Below, in pieces: positions 34,076 to 44,416 of a stretch of 64,000 bases of DNA. The DNA is from Notolepis coatsorum (lineage: Eukaryota; Chordata; Actinopteri; Aulopiformes; Paralepididae). The position numbers were made by a program, and so were the translations under genes. The stretch lies in NCBI GenBank assembly GCA_963971535.1, contig OZ020588.1:122468387-122532386 (forward strand), given 5' to 3'. Every line of letters starts with the position of its first letter. Position 1 is the first letter of the stretch. Under the pieces are notes generated by a model. The model had not been told where the DNA came from and did no database searches. It worked only from the letters and a program-made list of their open reading frames with translations.

Positions 34076-34471
34076 TCTGGGAAAGACAAAGACGCACCAT
34101 CAGAAGGAGCTTGACGGGGCTTGTCTTGACCATCTTCCCATATGAAGTCATAGCGGTTGTAAACAGCAGACCTCTGACCACGGATTGGCTCAATGATTCA
34201 TCTAGTCCAGAGCCCCGGACACCAAGCCACATCCTGACCACGAAGGCCACAATCCTCGCTCCACCTCCTGGACAGTTCGTCAAGGAAGATCGGTACATCG
34301 GCAAAGGATGGCGTCGAGTTCAAATCTTATCCACCCACTGCTGGACAAGATGGAAGAAGAAGCACCTCCTGCACCTCCAACAGAGACAGAAGTGGACCAA
34401 GGATCGTAGGAACGCAAGGGTCGATGACATTGTACTCCTACAGCATGAGTCCACACCACGTAACCAGTGGA
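34076..34471 (+). pseudogene. pol: BEL/Pao integrase C-terminal region, first part
   Basis: It resumes at FWERQRRTIRRSL and includes YEVIAVVNSRPLTTDWLND, PPPGQFVKEDRYIGKGWRR and QQRQKWTKDRRNARVDDIV. These are conserved features following the catalytic Glu in BEL integrases. The frame is open up to the hAT insertion and continues at 35743. Confidence 0.9.
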
Positions 34472-35742
34472 CAGGCCCGGACTGGCCATCGGGAGCACCG
34501 GGAGTTTTCCCGGTGGCCTGGCCTGCACAGATAAAAAAAAAAAAATTATATAAAAAAAAAAATTATATATTTTTTTTATTATAATTTTTTTTAATTTTTT
34601 TTGCCAGGCCATTGTTTCTAGTTGTGGCGGTGGCGTGGCGCGATCATTTTTAGATAACCAGGTGGGTGGGGAACAACCAGGATTTCACTGTCTGCGACAG
34701 AATTGGAGAACTATCTCCCTCACGCGGACACACACACACACACACACACACACAATGGAGCCATGCTGCCGCTTGTGATTGGTGGAGGCGGGACCAGGCA
34801 ATACAACTGATTGACCGTGGAGGCGGCGAATGGAATGGCAGATGGCACACTCCCAAAAGGAGTTGTTAAATCTGACATTACAAAAAACAATATGTGGTGG
34901 TTATGATTGGGGCTGAAGTTGAATAAACAATTTATGAAAGAGAGAGTCAAGATAATTCCAAGATAATTCAAAGATTACACACCTTTGCCACATTGGCTAC
35001 AAACATAATCACTGCAAAGTTATCAAAAAAATAAGAATCTGATCAGACACAAGGGTTAAGTTGTTGTTCCCTTTCTAATTTCCTCAAAAACATCTAGTCT
35101 AGTTAATGTTATCAATATTATTTGACAATTGATGCTTTTTGTTGGAAATTTCAGTCAGTGAGCTCATACTTTGAGCTCATTTTATAGTTAAAATGATTGA
35201 GACAACGCAATCTTCTGTCTTCGTTGTGCATGCATGCGTGTGCTCACCACACGTGATACATGTGTCACTATTCTGGCAGTGGCTACTGTTATTATAGTAT
35301 TGTAATGAAAGGTCTGTTATTTAATGTTTGTGTAAAGGGCTATTTTAACTGTTGATGGGTAGTGCATCAGTAAAGTGAATATGGTATTGTGCTCTTGCCT
35401 TGTTTGAATAGGTGGAGAGAGTGGTTAACTGTATTATAATAGTAAATAGAAAAATATGTTGTGCTCTTGCTTTTTTCTTTTTGAAGGTGGAGAGAGTAGC
35501 ATTGCTAGTGCCACAACAGTTTTATTTGAGGTTCATAACAGTACATTGTACTAAGCAATTGTTGGCTCATTAGTTTGTGATTCACATGCACTAAAATTCA
35601 CCAGAATGCAGGAAATTAAGTCTTTGTAACTAAAATCTTCCGGGTGGGGGACCCCCAGACCCCCCACTTAAAAAGTGGCCTGATTGGGGCTATATTTCGC
35701 GCTATATCTCCCGGTATGAATTATTTCCCCAGTCCGGCCCTG
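34472..35742. mobile_element. hAT MITE inserted in the BEL integrase gene
   Basis: Ends CAGGCCCGGACTGGCC and (inverted) CAGGGCCGGACTGGGG. An 8-bp duplication CCAGTGGA lies at 34464-34471 and 35743-35750. It contains an AT-rich hairpin (34531-34605), a (CA)n run at 34730-34754 and a segment shared with 51800-52260. No transposase is present. Confidence 0.9.
34868..35345 (+). repeat. Segment shared with the CACTA element (inverted at ~51800-52260)
   Basis: Shared words include ATATGTGGTGGTTATGAT, TCAGACACAAGGGTTAA, CTAGTCTAGTTAATGT and GTGAGCTCATACTTTGAGC. It includes one half of the TTAA MITE described at 52077-52441. Confidence 0.75.
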
Positions 35743-35917
35743 CCAGTGGAGGATGGCGAAGGTTATGGAGGTGTACCCAGGGAAAGATGGGAGAGTGCGA
35801 AGCCTTAAGTTGCTTATCAGCGACCCCAACCTTGATAAGAAAGGAAAGCACATCTCCACACCAGTCGTCCTGGAGAGGCCCATCCATAAGACGGTGACGC
35901 TGGTGGAAGCAGAATGA
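35743..35917 (+). pseudogene. pol: BEL/Pao integrase C-terminal region, second part
   Basis: Continues the integrase frame after the hAT MITE with MAKVMEVYPGKDGRVRSLKL and PVVLERPIHKTVTLVEAE, ending at TGA 35915-35917. This is the standard end of BEL/Pao polyproteins. Confidence 0.9.
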
Positions 35918-36103
35918 CGTCTCCTGCGCCCTCTAGCTTTCTCTATATCTCTATCATTCTATCTTTTTCTCTCCCTCCAGGCGAAGGCTGAGGTGATTCG
36001 TCATGTGGAGGCCAAGGACCGTAGTTATTGCTTTACGTTTTAGGCATTATGTGGGCAGTTATCGTCTCTAAGTTATTGTAAGAATCATATACAATGCTTA
36101 TAT

Positions 36104-36619
36104 ATGCTTGGTGGGAGTGTAAGAGTAGAACTCAGAGAGAAGATAAAGAAAGGAGTTGAGGCGGAGTGGCAGGCTGAGTGGGAAAGGGGGACCAAGGGAA
36201 GGCACTATTTCTCTCTGCAGCCTTGGGTCAAAATCAAGGTGGATGGATATGGGTCGAGGAGTGATAGGGTGAAGATGTGTAGATTGAGGCTGGGACACTG
36301 TGGGTTGAACAGTACCTTGTGCATTGTGGGAAAACATCCAGATGGGGGGTGTGAATGTGGAGAGACTGAAACTGTCGGGCATGTCTTCCTAAAATGTGAA
36401 AGGTATAGGAAAGAGAGGGAAATCTTCTATAAAAGTCTGGTAGAGTTGGGAGTCTCTTCCTTCTCTCTTAAATCTTTCTTTGGCATGGATAATGAGAACC
36501 ACCAGCTGATCAGAGGCAGTGCTGACATTTCTGTATGCTTCAGAGTTGTACCAGAGGATATAGCATTATTGTATTTATTAGTATTGGACAGGCAAGAGGA
36601 GCAGAGAAGAAGGAGATAG
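36104..36619 (+). pseudogene. LINE ORF2 C-terminal domain (RNase-H-type LINE)
   Basis: The 171-codon frame contains KMCRLRLGHCGLNSTLCIVG, CECGETETVGHVFLKCERY and a Glu/Arg-rich end. The R-L-R-x-G-H, C-x-C-G-x-x-E-T-x-x-H-x-x-x-x-C pattern marks the C-terminal domain of LINEs carrying RNase H (I/jockey-like). The catalytic domains are missing. Confidence 0.8.
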
Positions 36620-36873
36620 TGTGTTTTGAAGATGAGAAGAAGAAGAGGGTAAACAATCAAAAGTTGGTTTACCAGAGGCCTAACTATGGCACACCACTAG
36701 CGTAGTATAAGAACTGAGGAGGGCAGTAATACACCTGCGGGAAATTCAAAAGAAGAAAGAAGAAGAAGAAGAAGAAGAAGAGCTCATCAAAAGAATTGCG
36801 GAGGGCAGTAATACGCCACGATGTGTCTACACTGCCGGAAATTCTAAAGAAGAAGAAGAAGAAGAAGAAGAAG
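36104..36873 (+). mobile_element. LINE 3' end with Cys-rich C-terminus and (GAA)n tails
   Basis: The coding remnant 36104-36619 is followed by two tandem 3' ends (GAGGGCAGTAATAC, GAAATTC), each finished by (GAA)n (36763-36780 and 36849-36873). The second tail runs straight into the 3' LTR at 36874 and replaces its first bases. Confidence 0.75.
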
Positions 36874-37386
36874 AACTGCAGCCGTGTCATAGTGTAATTC
36901 CAGTTAAGCTTCAGTGTGATGTCATAGTAGAACCGGTTAGAACGTTCTGGAACGTTGTGATGTCATAGTGGTTAGGTCATAGCAGGACCTTCCAGAACTT
37001 CTCGCCAGAGTGTATAAATAGAGAGACGCTACAAGGTTCGACCGTTCACTCCTCCATGACCATCAGACAAGACACATCGACACCAAAGCTCCTAACTTTC
37101 CTCTCATATTGCATGCAGTCAACAAGGTACGTTTGGGGCCGTAATGTGCTTGTAGGTTAAGTTCAGTGGGTTATACAACCAACCTTGCAAAGACCGGTGC
37201 CACTCCTATACAAGTAGAGATAATATGTACGTATGTTGTTATGGTTTGATCAGTGATTTATTGTATTTCATGTATGTTTTCACAGTTTTACGGTTCGGAA
37301 TAAAGATGTTCTCTTCGAACGGAAATAAAGCCAATCAGTAAAGATCAAAGACGGGTTGCGTCATCATTGCAAGAGAGGTAGTTACA
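36874..37386 (+). repeat. 3' LTR of the BEL element (first bases lost)
   Basis: Matches the 5' LTR from AACTGCAGCCGTG to GTTACA. It lacks the initial TGT and a 10-bp block present in the 5' copy. Confidence 0.9.
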
Positions 37387-37391
37387 GTGAC

Positions 37392-37740
37392 TTTGAAAGA
37401 GGGCGACTTCGAAAGAGGGCCTAAGCCTAACCAGTTTGAAATAAGGCGGACATTAATAAAATGTCCAATCAATCAATTCAATAACCCACGCTCACTTAAA
37501 ACAGAGCACCTCCCAGCTGCTTCTATAGAAAGTAGGTCCAAAAAAAAATGTGCCTCCTATAGGGCAAATAAATATATATATATTTTATTGAACCTACTTT
37601 CAATAGAAGCATCTAAGAATGAAGTTCTTAACAGTTCTTAACCAGTTCGAAACAAGGCGGACATTAATAAAATTTGCAATCAATCAAACCAATAACCCAC
37701 GCTCACTGCATTCTTGCCTTGAAACAGTGCACCTCCGAGC
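37392..37740. repeat. Right arm of the palindromic repeat flanking the BEL element
   Basis: Inverted relative of 30027-30474, with CGAAAGAGGGC, CCCACGCTCACTTAAAACA, and CTTCTATAGAAAGTAGGT. Confidence 0.75.
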
Positions 37741-37872
37741 TGCTTCCACATGGAGCCAATTTTTATACTTTTTTTAACAACTTTTTCTGCTGATGGTTTT
37801 GTCAATAAATCTTCAATTAATGTGTGTTTATTGTATAGCAATAAGGTTGGATGAATTCGGCCATTGTATAAA

Positions 37873-38018
37873 AGCATTACATCACACGACAGAGTGTGTT
37901 ATAGAAATTAGATCACGCCTATGGGGGTCTAACGACCCTTGGCTGTGCCTCTGGGCTAACAACCACCCATAGGCGTGATCTAATTTCTATAACCCACTCT
38001 GTCTCGTGATGTAATGCT
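37873..38018. repeat. Hairpin with ~53-bp arms
   Basis: Arms 37873-37926 and 37966-38018 are near-perfect inverted copies with AGCATTACATCAC, TATAGAAATTAGATCACGCC. It is likely a small foldback element. Confidence 0.9.
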
Positions 38019-38344
38019 TAAGTCTAGCCATTTGTTCTCCCACTATTAGCAGCAGTCTATGCCCATGGTTGTGAACCCTATAAGGACTGGCCGAGGCAAT
38101 TTGTGGTGTGTTAGGGGGGGATAAGTCTATTGCCCCTCACATGCCCGTTCAAGCTGCGAATCTTACCTCATTATTCCGCCATGCCATTCTGTGTGAAAGG
38201 AACACTTTTTTGTTTTGCATTTCTTTTTTTTGTGCTCTTTTTGGACAGTAATCCCATGTTGGAGGGCCATTTTGTGTCCTGTGCGCATGCAATTCAACAC
38301 AATTCATAATTTGTGCCCCCCAAACTATAAAAGTGAGCAAACTA

Positions 38345-39495
38345 CTGATAGATATAATTATATAATTTGTACGGTATAGGGCCGAGATTCATATCACGCC
38401 ATAAATCGATCAATACAGAACGTATTAATTAATGTTGTGTTTCTTTTTCAAATAGCCAAGAGTAAATACCCTAACCCTGGCAAAGCAGCAGTCAAAGTGT
38501 ATATTTTCAGCACTACGTTTGTTTACCAATGATTTGTAAAGTGTTATTAGTGAAATATGAGTTTATAGAAATCTCAGTGCATTGAGTCGGAAACTGGCGC
38601 ATATTGACGCAAGGAAATGCTGCTTTCGAATTTCGAAAAACAACACTACCCAGCTCACGCCAGCCCCTGTCAAACTTTGAGCCGTCTGACGTGAAATTAT
38701 TTTTCATAAATCATCTGCCTTTTTCTTTTTTTTTTTTTTTCATTTTCTTCCGATTTTCTCCCATCCCAATGTTAGTCGTTATGCCAATTCCCAATCCCCT
38801 TCCAGGTCGATGCGCACTTACCCCCCACAGTCAGTCTGGGAGAGTGGAGGCTATCACGTGCTTCCTCCGACACACGTCCAGCCAATCAACCGCTTCTTTT
38901 CACCTGGCAGCGCGGATTCTCATTGAGAGGGCGTAGCGTGTGGAAGGATCACACTATCCCACTCAAGTCCTATCCGCGCTTAGCAGGCGCCCCGACCGAA
39001 CTGTAGGAGTCGCTGTTTACAACGACCCGGACCCACCCCGCCAGCTTCTCCCACCCTCTAATACTGCCAATTGTATTAGTGTGAACGGCCAGCCAAGCTG
39101 GTGACAACCCCGGAGCTGTGAGCTGGATTCGAACAGGCGAATCTAGCCGCTCCGGGGTTTGGTGAAGAACGCAATCTCCGTTACGCCACCTGACCACCCA
39201 AATCATCTGCCTTTTATTAATTTACTTAGATTTTTTGTACACTTGATCTCAAGAAGGTAAAAAGATAAAAAAGAAAAGTAAAAAAGGAACATTTATATTC
39301 TCCTTTGGTTCATTTCAATTTACTCAAGCCTAGTAACAGACACAATATTTCTGACACTGTGACTACATTCCATGAGATCCATAAATGTCCCTAAATACCA
39401 AGAACATGCAAATGGCCCTTTTAGAAGTGGAGCAATCTTCCATTTAATTAGGTATGTATTTTAAATATGGCTAGGGCTTAATAGGTTAAACTAAC
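38345..39495. mobile_element. Second copy of the TTAA/long-inverted-repeat element, interrupted by a SINE
   Basis: 38400-38700 matches 6740-7050, and 39200-39480 matches the right arm at 7560-7890 (TTCATTTCAATTTACTCAAGC, GTGGAGCAATCTTCCATTTA). The left arm is missing. A SINE occupies 38724-39199. Confidence 0.8.
38724..39199 (-). repeat. tRNA-derived SINE with 16-bp target duplication
   Basis: Minus-strand A box TGGCGTAACGG (39178-39188) and B box GTTCGAATCC (39125-39134). A poly-A-like tail appears as T-rich sequence at 38724-38745. AAATCATCTGCCTTTT is repeated at 38708-38723 and 39200-39215. A second copy of this family is at 40985-41472. Confidence 0.9.
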
Positions 39496-39581
39496 GCCAG
39501 GGGCTTTAATCAGATCATGGCAACCCCCCCTGTAGATTTTGGAATTCAGCATGTTCCTAAATCTTTTCATTGAGTACCCAA

Positions 39582-39894
39582 CTACCCATGCTTCTGGGCG
39601 GCGAAATCCATCAAATCAGCTCCCTTGGTTTTGTTATTCATTCGTGTGAGTAATGAAGAAATAACAATCACTATTTGCTTCTCTGATCCCATTTCCTCAA
39701 GTACCAGAGGGGCAAGTTGGTAGATGAGACTCTTCCCAAATCCAGTGGGGAGGACACAAAAAAGCATCTCCCCTTTGAATAAATGCCTTCAAAGCAGAGT
39801 GCTTTCAAAGCATGGATTTCAAAGTCATTGGTACATTTAATTGATTTAAAACAGCCTCGATAGCCACGTCTATCTTCTCTATAGCAGCTGCCAT
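39582..39894 (-). pseudogene. RecQ-like helicase N-terminal fragment
   Basis: Starts at ATG 39892-39894 with MAAAIEKIDVAIEAVLNQLN. After a frameshift it contains the helicase motif I region LPTGFGKSLIYQLAPLV followed by IVIVISSLL (motif Ia-like). RecQ helicases unwind DNA in the 3'-5' direction. Only about 100 codons remain, with stops. Some fish Kolobok transposons are reported to encode RecQ-like helicases. The neighbouring TTAA element makes such an origin possible but unproven. Confidence 0.75.
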
Positions 39895-40374
39895 TGTTAC
39901 TCCTTGGTTCGGCACACAGCTTGACAACAGCGTTAGTCCCACCCGTGGTGCTGATTGGCTAATTGTTAGTCCCCCTGTGGCGCTAATTGGATAATCACTT
40001 TTTTAACCTAGAAATTGCTGTTTCATGTCATGATGCCAGACCAAAATCAGTCAATTCAGTAGAGTGGCCAGATCTGGAGTTCTGGGCCCTGGCAAATGAA
40101 TGTTTCCAAATATCAATTTCCATTATTTAGAATGTTCCCTACTCCTCCTGAACTATTCCCCTAATGCTCACAAAATGTGCTATGTGGCATCTAGGGACTA
40201 GCATCTTTATATTTATCATTTAGATTTATAGGCCATATGGTCGCCAGATCCAATCGGGTTTTGGAAAGATGCATGGTAAATGTGATGTGTTACTTGTAAA
40301 TGCTTTGCACCAAATATGTTCTACAATAGTGTAAACTACTAATGAGTCGGTGGCAGTCAACCAGCACCTGCTAA

Positions 40375-40455
40375 TGGGTCAGACCCTTGGTTAGTGAGGA
40401 AGGATGCCAGTGAATCCTGTGGTCCCAGGTTCAAATCCACTCGTAGCCCTTTTAG
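40375..40455 (+). repeat. tRNA-like SINE head
   Basis: Contains CTTGGTTAGTGAGGAAGGATG and a B-box-like GGTTCAAATCC (40433-40443), similar to the heads at 40901 and 41773. Confidence 0.4.
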
Positions 40456-40900
40456 ACTGCCGGGCTCCGGTTCAAGCTCCAGCTCCGTTCTGAACCCTCT
40501 GAACCTTGGTGCTCTCTGGCGAACCAGCCCGCGTTTACACCCATTTAAGCAGAACCAACATTCCACCGTCTCCGTCATCAACGGGGGCGTTACTCAGGCG
40601 GAGGTAAAAATAATGCGTGGAGAAAGGCTTAGCGAGCCTCAGCGTGCGAGCGCACACACAAAAGCACACACACACACACACTGTATATGTTTGAAATTAA
40701 TCGTTCCAGCAAAGTAGGCTTCTATTATTCGAATTACTGTTTTAATGGGTATCATAGTAGTAAGTCCTACTGTAGAACATGACATATTAGCATGACATCT
40801 GATTTATTAATGCCAATGCTAAAGAGTAGGGACAAACGCAATTGGCACAAGTGTAAATGATGGATTAGTCACTCACAGTCACAGTTAACAACAGAGTGAT

Positions 40901-40964
40901 TATCTCAACTGGTAAGTCTGCTGGCTGTGGATCCTATGGTCACAGGTTCAAATCTCTTGCTTCC
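40901..40964 (+). repeat. tRNA-like SINE head (left, plus strand)
   Basis: A-box-like TATCTCAACTGGTAAG and B-box GGTTCAAATCT. It pairs as an inverted copy with 41708-41773. Confidence 0.6.
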
Positions 40965-40984
40965 AAATATTATTATTATTATTA

Positions 40985-41472
40985 TAAAAGAAAAAAATGT
41001 AATCCTCTTTTCCCCCGCCTGATTTTTCTATTTTTTCTCCCCATCCCAATTTAGTCGTTATGCCAATTCCCGCCCTCCCCTACCTGGTTGTTGTGCGCAT
41101 GTTCCTCTTACTGGTCGGTACAAGGGAACCCTGAAGTCCACCACATGCTTCCTCTGACACATGTGGAGACAGCCATTGGCTCTTTTTTCACCTGGCAGCG
41201 AGGACTCTCATTGGTGAAGCGTAACGCATGGGAGGTCACGCTGCCTTCACCATTTCCTGCCTTTCGCTGAGCAGGTGCCCAGACCTGACCTGTAGGCATC
41301 GCTGTCCACAACACCAGATTAACACCCACGACTTCCCTCCCCCTAACTCAGCCAAACGAGTTAGTATGACGACCAGCCCAAGCCGCAGGGCAATGCTGAC
41401 TCCGGGAGTCGAGAATGCAGCCTCTTGCATTGGTGACGAGCGCAATCTCCGCTACGCCACCCGACCGCCTTC
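40985..41472 (-). repeat. tRNA-derived SINE, second copy
   Basis: Same family as 38724-39199, with minus-strand A box TGGCGTAGCGG at 41449-41459 and a shared body (TTAGTCGTTATGCCAATTCCC, TTTTCACCTGGCAGCG). Confidence 0.85.
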
Positions 41473-41540
41473 GTTTTAATTTTTTTACGTTGTTAATTCA
41501 TTTATCCACTCTGGTTGGATGGTGTATTGTACTTGTGCTG

Positions 41541-41704
41541 TATAATGACAATACATTTTAATCGAATCTCATTTTGAAATCGCTACACTGCCTATGGACA
41601 CAACAGTGGCAGACAGTTTCAGAGGTGTGGCATTGCACCATGCTGATCCACTCAACAGGTAGCGATTTAAAAATGAGATTCGATTGAAATGTATTGTCAT
41701 TATA
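41541..41704. repeat. Hairpin with ~46-bp arms
   Basis: Arms 41541-41586 and 41659-41704 share TATAATGACAATACATTT and GAATCTCATTTT in inverted orientation. Confidence 0.85.
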
Positions 41705-41707
41705 GAA

Positions 41708-41773
41708 GGAAGCAAGATATTTGAACCTGTGACCATAGGATCCACAGCCAGCGGACTTACCAGTTGAGCTAAT
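41708..41773 (-). repeat. tRNA-like SINE head (right, minus strand)
   Basis: Inverted copy of 40901-40964, here with the better A box TAGCTCAACTGGTAAG on the minus strand. Confidence 0.6.
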
Positions 41774-41799
41774 AACTCAGTTTCTACGGTAATGACTAA

Positions 41800-44290
41800 A
41801 GTTCTTTCCACACTGGGCAAGACACAGTAATAAAACCTGTCCCTTTAAGGGTTTAGATACTTGTTCGTTTCCCCGTAGGTGGGGAGGGAGGGGAGGAAGA
41901 GGGAGAGGGATACAGGAGCTATTCAATGGGAATTTTATAAAAGAACACGTTATCACACCACATTCAACCAAAAGACAGTGGGCCCACGTTGAAAACAAAA
42001 GTCCTATCTATAGCCGGCTTCCCCAAAATAACAAATGTCGGGGCGCCCCTAAACACTGTTACCAGTGTCAGTTCAAAGTACTGCTTCTCTTCGCCCCTTA
42101 AAGGGCCCGTGCAGCACAAAGTGAATGTCTACCGATGAAGTTCCAGCACTTGGAGCGCTCACTGTAACTGGCTTGAGTGTACTTAACCAAGGGCGGGCCT
42201 GCTCCCACCACCGAACGTCCGTGTGGTGAGATGGACGTCGAGAGGTCCTGTGATAGCAGGCGGCAGGGCTGGGTAGACGTTAGGCAGGTGACTGCTGGGG
42301 TAACGGCTCGGAGGGGCTGGAGGTGCGTGCAGTGCAGTGACGTCAGCTGCTGGGCTGAAGGGGTGGGGCGACACGTGGGCTAAACTGTGGTGCTAGCCTA
42401 ACTGAAGCTAAGCTGTGGGTCGGGACGACCCCCTGTCATGACGCCTATACGTTAGCTAAAACGCAACATGTGCAACATCTACCACACTCTTCGGCAGTAG
42501 CTCGTCTGCTTCTTCGTTCACAATGTCTCTTTAGCATTTACTGAAAGCTAAGCTATCGCATATTCCATTACTAACCCGCCTCGTAACTGGGTTTATATCT
42601 CGCATGCTTGATGTCCGGAGCTCCAGCTCCAAGCGACCTCTTCCTTCTCTGGAAAACGATGAGCTCCAAGCGCCCATCCTTCTTCACCTGTGTCCCCCTG
42701 CCCAACGTCGCCACCAGCTCCCCCTGGCGGTACCTGTATCATGTCCCACTATTAAGTGTCAATGTTAGGATAGGGAGGATCAAGAGGGGTCAGCAAGTTA
42801 CACAACGTCATCGCGAACACAGAGAATGCAAGGAATTAACGTTAGACACATTGAATTATTGTTAGACATATTCAGGTGTCTACAAATAGAATAGATTAAA
42901 AAATATATATATTTTACAGTGCAATAAAATTGTTCTGGATTACTGTTCAACAGTTCAAAGTCGTCTTTACCTTCTCTGTTTTGTATCCACAGTTTAAAAC
43001 TTGACAGTATTCCCTCCTGTTTTATACCCACTTCGACCCTTTGAACCTCCCACCCAGGGCAAACCTCCCTGTATGTGAAATATAGGTTTTTATGTAAATC
43101 TAAATGATCCCTGAACATAGCAAAATCAGCTACCGGTATATCAGTCTCATCATATCAGCCCCCAAAATACAAATCTGAACATTTGCTGGTCCCTAAGATT
43201 GAAAACTTTGAGAAGCACTGGTAGATGATAGAGACATTAAAAATAATACAGGTTTCACAGTATAATAGACACGCATGGTACAGTGACAACAGGACAACTC
43301 ACACACAGCGCCCAGGAACAGCAGGCCTCATCTCATCACCAGTCACCATTTTAGTACCATGTTACATATATCGGTAGAGGAGGACAGGATGATAAGATGG
43401 TAATTCACAAGCAGTATAACTGTACATTAAGACAGAATGCAATAAGAAATTTCAAAGCTGCGTGAATGCGTGAAGTCAGTGGAAGGAGACAATCAGAGTG
43501 AGAGAGATGCGTCTTGGCTCCAGGCGGCACAGATTGATGTGAAGAGGCGTTTGCTTAGGTTAAAAATCCAAGGTTCCAACTTGAGTGCGAAATCTGCATG
43601 CCACAATAAAGCAAACACACTCTTCAATATGAATATGAAATAGATTGCTATAAATGTTGTGCAGCCTATATTGAATAGATTACATTTAGAAATGGTCCAG
43701 ATTATGTAAATGTCAACAATTTCTTCACAGCCATTTCTCTTGTTTATTGTTTACATCAACCAGCTAAGCTTGTGCAAGTGAAGCAAGGTTACGTGTCTCA
43801 TTGCATTCTTTATGAACGTATAGGAGAAGGGGGAATCGCTGAAAGAGAGTATTCATACAGTAAGTCCAAATTTACTATGGAAGTCAATGGTAAATTCCGA
43901 CAGAAAAACATCACTGCAGTTGCGCCTATCTGTACTTTCACTTCTATTGACTGGAAGGTGATGATGTATAATTTCTTTCAACCCAGAGGGACTGGAAAAC
44001 ATGCAGTGTTGCAGGAGTTCACTGTACACCTAATCACATTCAAAGGTATTTAGGGGTGTTGGTCTCTGTTTTGTCAACAGAAAATATGAATGACCTGTTA
44101 AGAAAAAAGAAACTGCTGTTTTTATCATAAATCGATCGGTGGTAGTGAACGTATTGTAGCGATCAGTCATGCAGTAATGTCAGGAAGAATGAGGAGAGGT
44201 TGTATTCGTATATATGGTGGTTTAATTCCAGCTCAATATGGGTTTTACAGGTTAATATTCCCTTGTAAAGCACAACACAGCTACCTGCTA
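41800..44290. other. Unassigned interval
   Basis: No gene is recognised. A GC-rich stretch at 42180-42440 and a 93-codon open frame at 43772-44053 have no motif I know. 43200-43223 ends CTTTGAGAAGCACTGG, a Charlie-type hAT terminus read inward as CCAGTGCTTCTCAAAG. Confidence 0.3.
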
Positions 44291-44314
44291 TACGCTAGCT
44301 TCACAACAAACTAA

Positions 44315-44416
44315 CATGAATGAATGAATGAATGAATGAATGAATGAATGAATGAATGAATGAATGAATGAATGAATGAATGAATGAATGAATGAATGAA
44401 TGAATGAATGAATGAA
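44315..44416. repeat. (GAAT)n microsatellite at a LINE-A tail
   Basis: About 25 GAAT units directly follow the AATAAAG terminus of LINE-A copy 3 (minus strand). Confidence 0.97.

Larger units (their letters stand above)
30475..37386 (+). mobile_element. BEL/Pao LTR retrotransposon, defective, carrying a histone H1 fragment
   Basis: The LTRs are at 30475-31001 and 36874-37386, with TGTAAC...GTTACA ends and a 5-bp target duplication GTGAC at 30470-30474 and 37387-37391. The order is gag, aspartic protease remnant, RNase H remnant, integrase zinc domain, histone H1-like segment, integrase C-terminal region. Reverse transcriptase and the integrase catalytic core are missing. A hAT MITE (34472-35742) and an RNase-H-type LINE end (36104-36873) are nested in it. 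The LTRs differ at roughly ten sites plus a 10-bp indel, so this insertion is older than the gypsy one. Confidence 0.9.

Noticed and set aside
43772..44053. 93-codon frame as a possible gene or exon
   Set aside because: No motif, no convincing splice sites and no support from neighbouring sequence.
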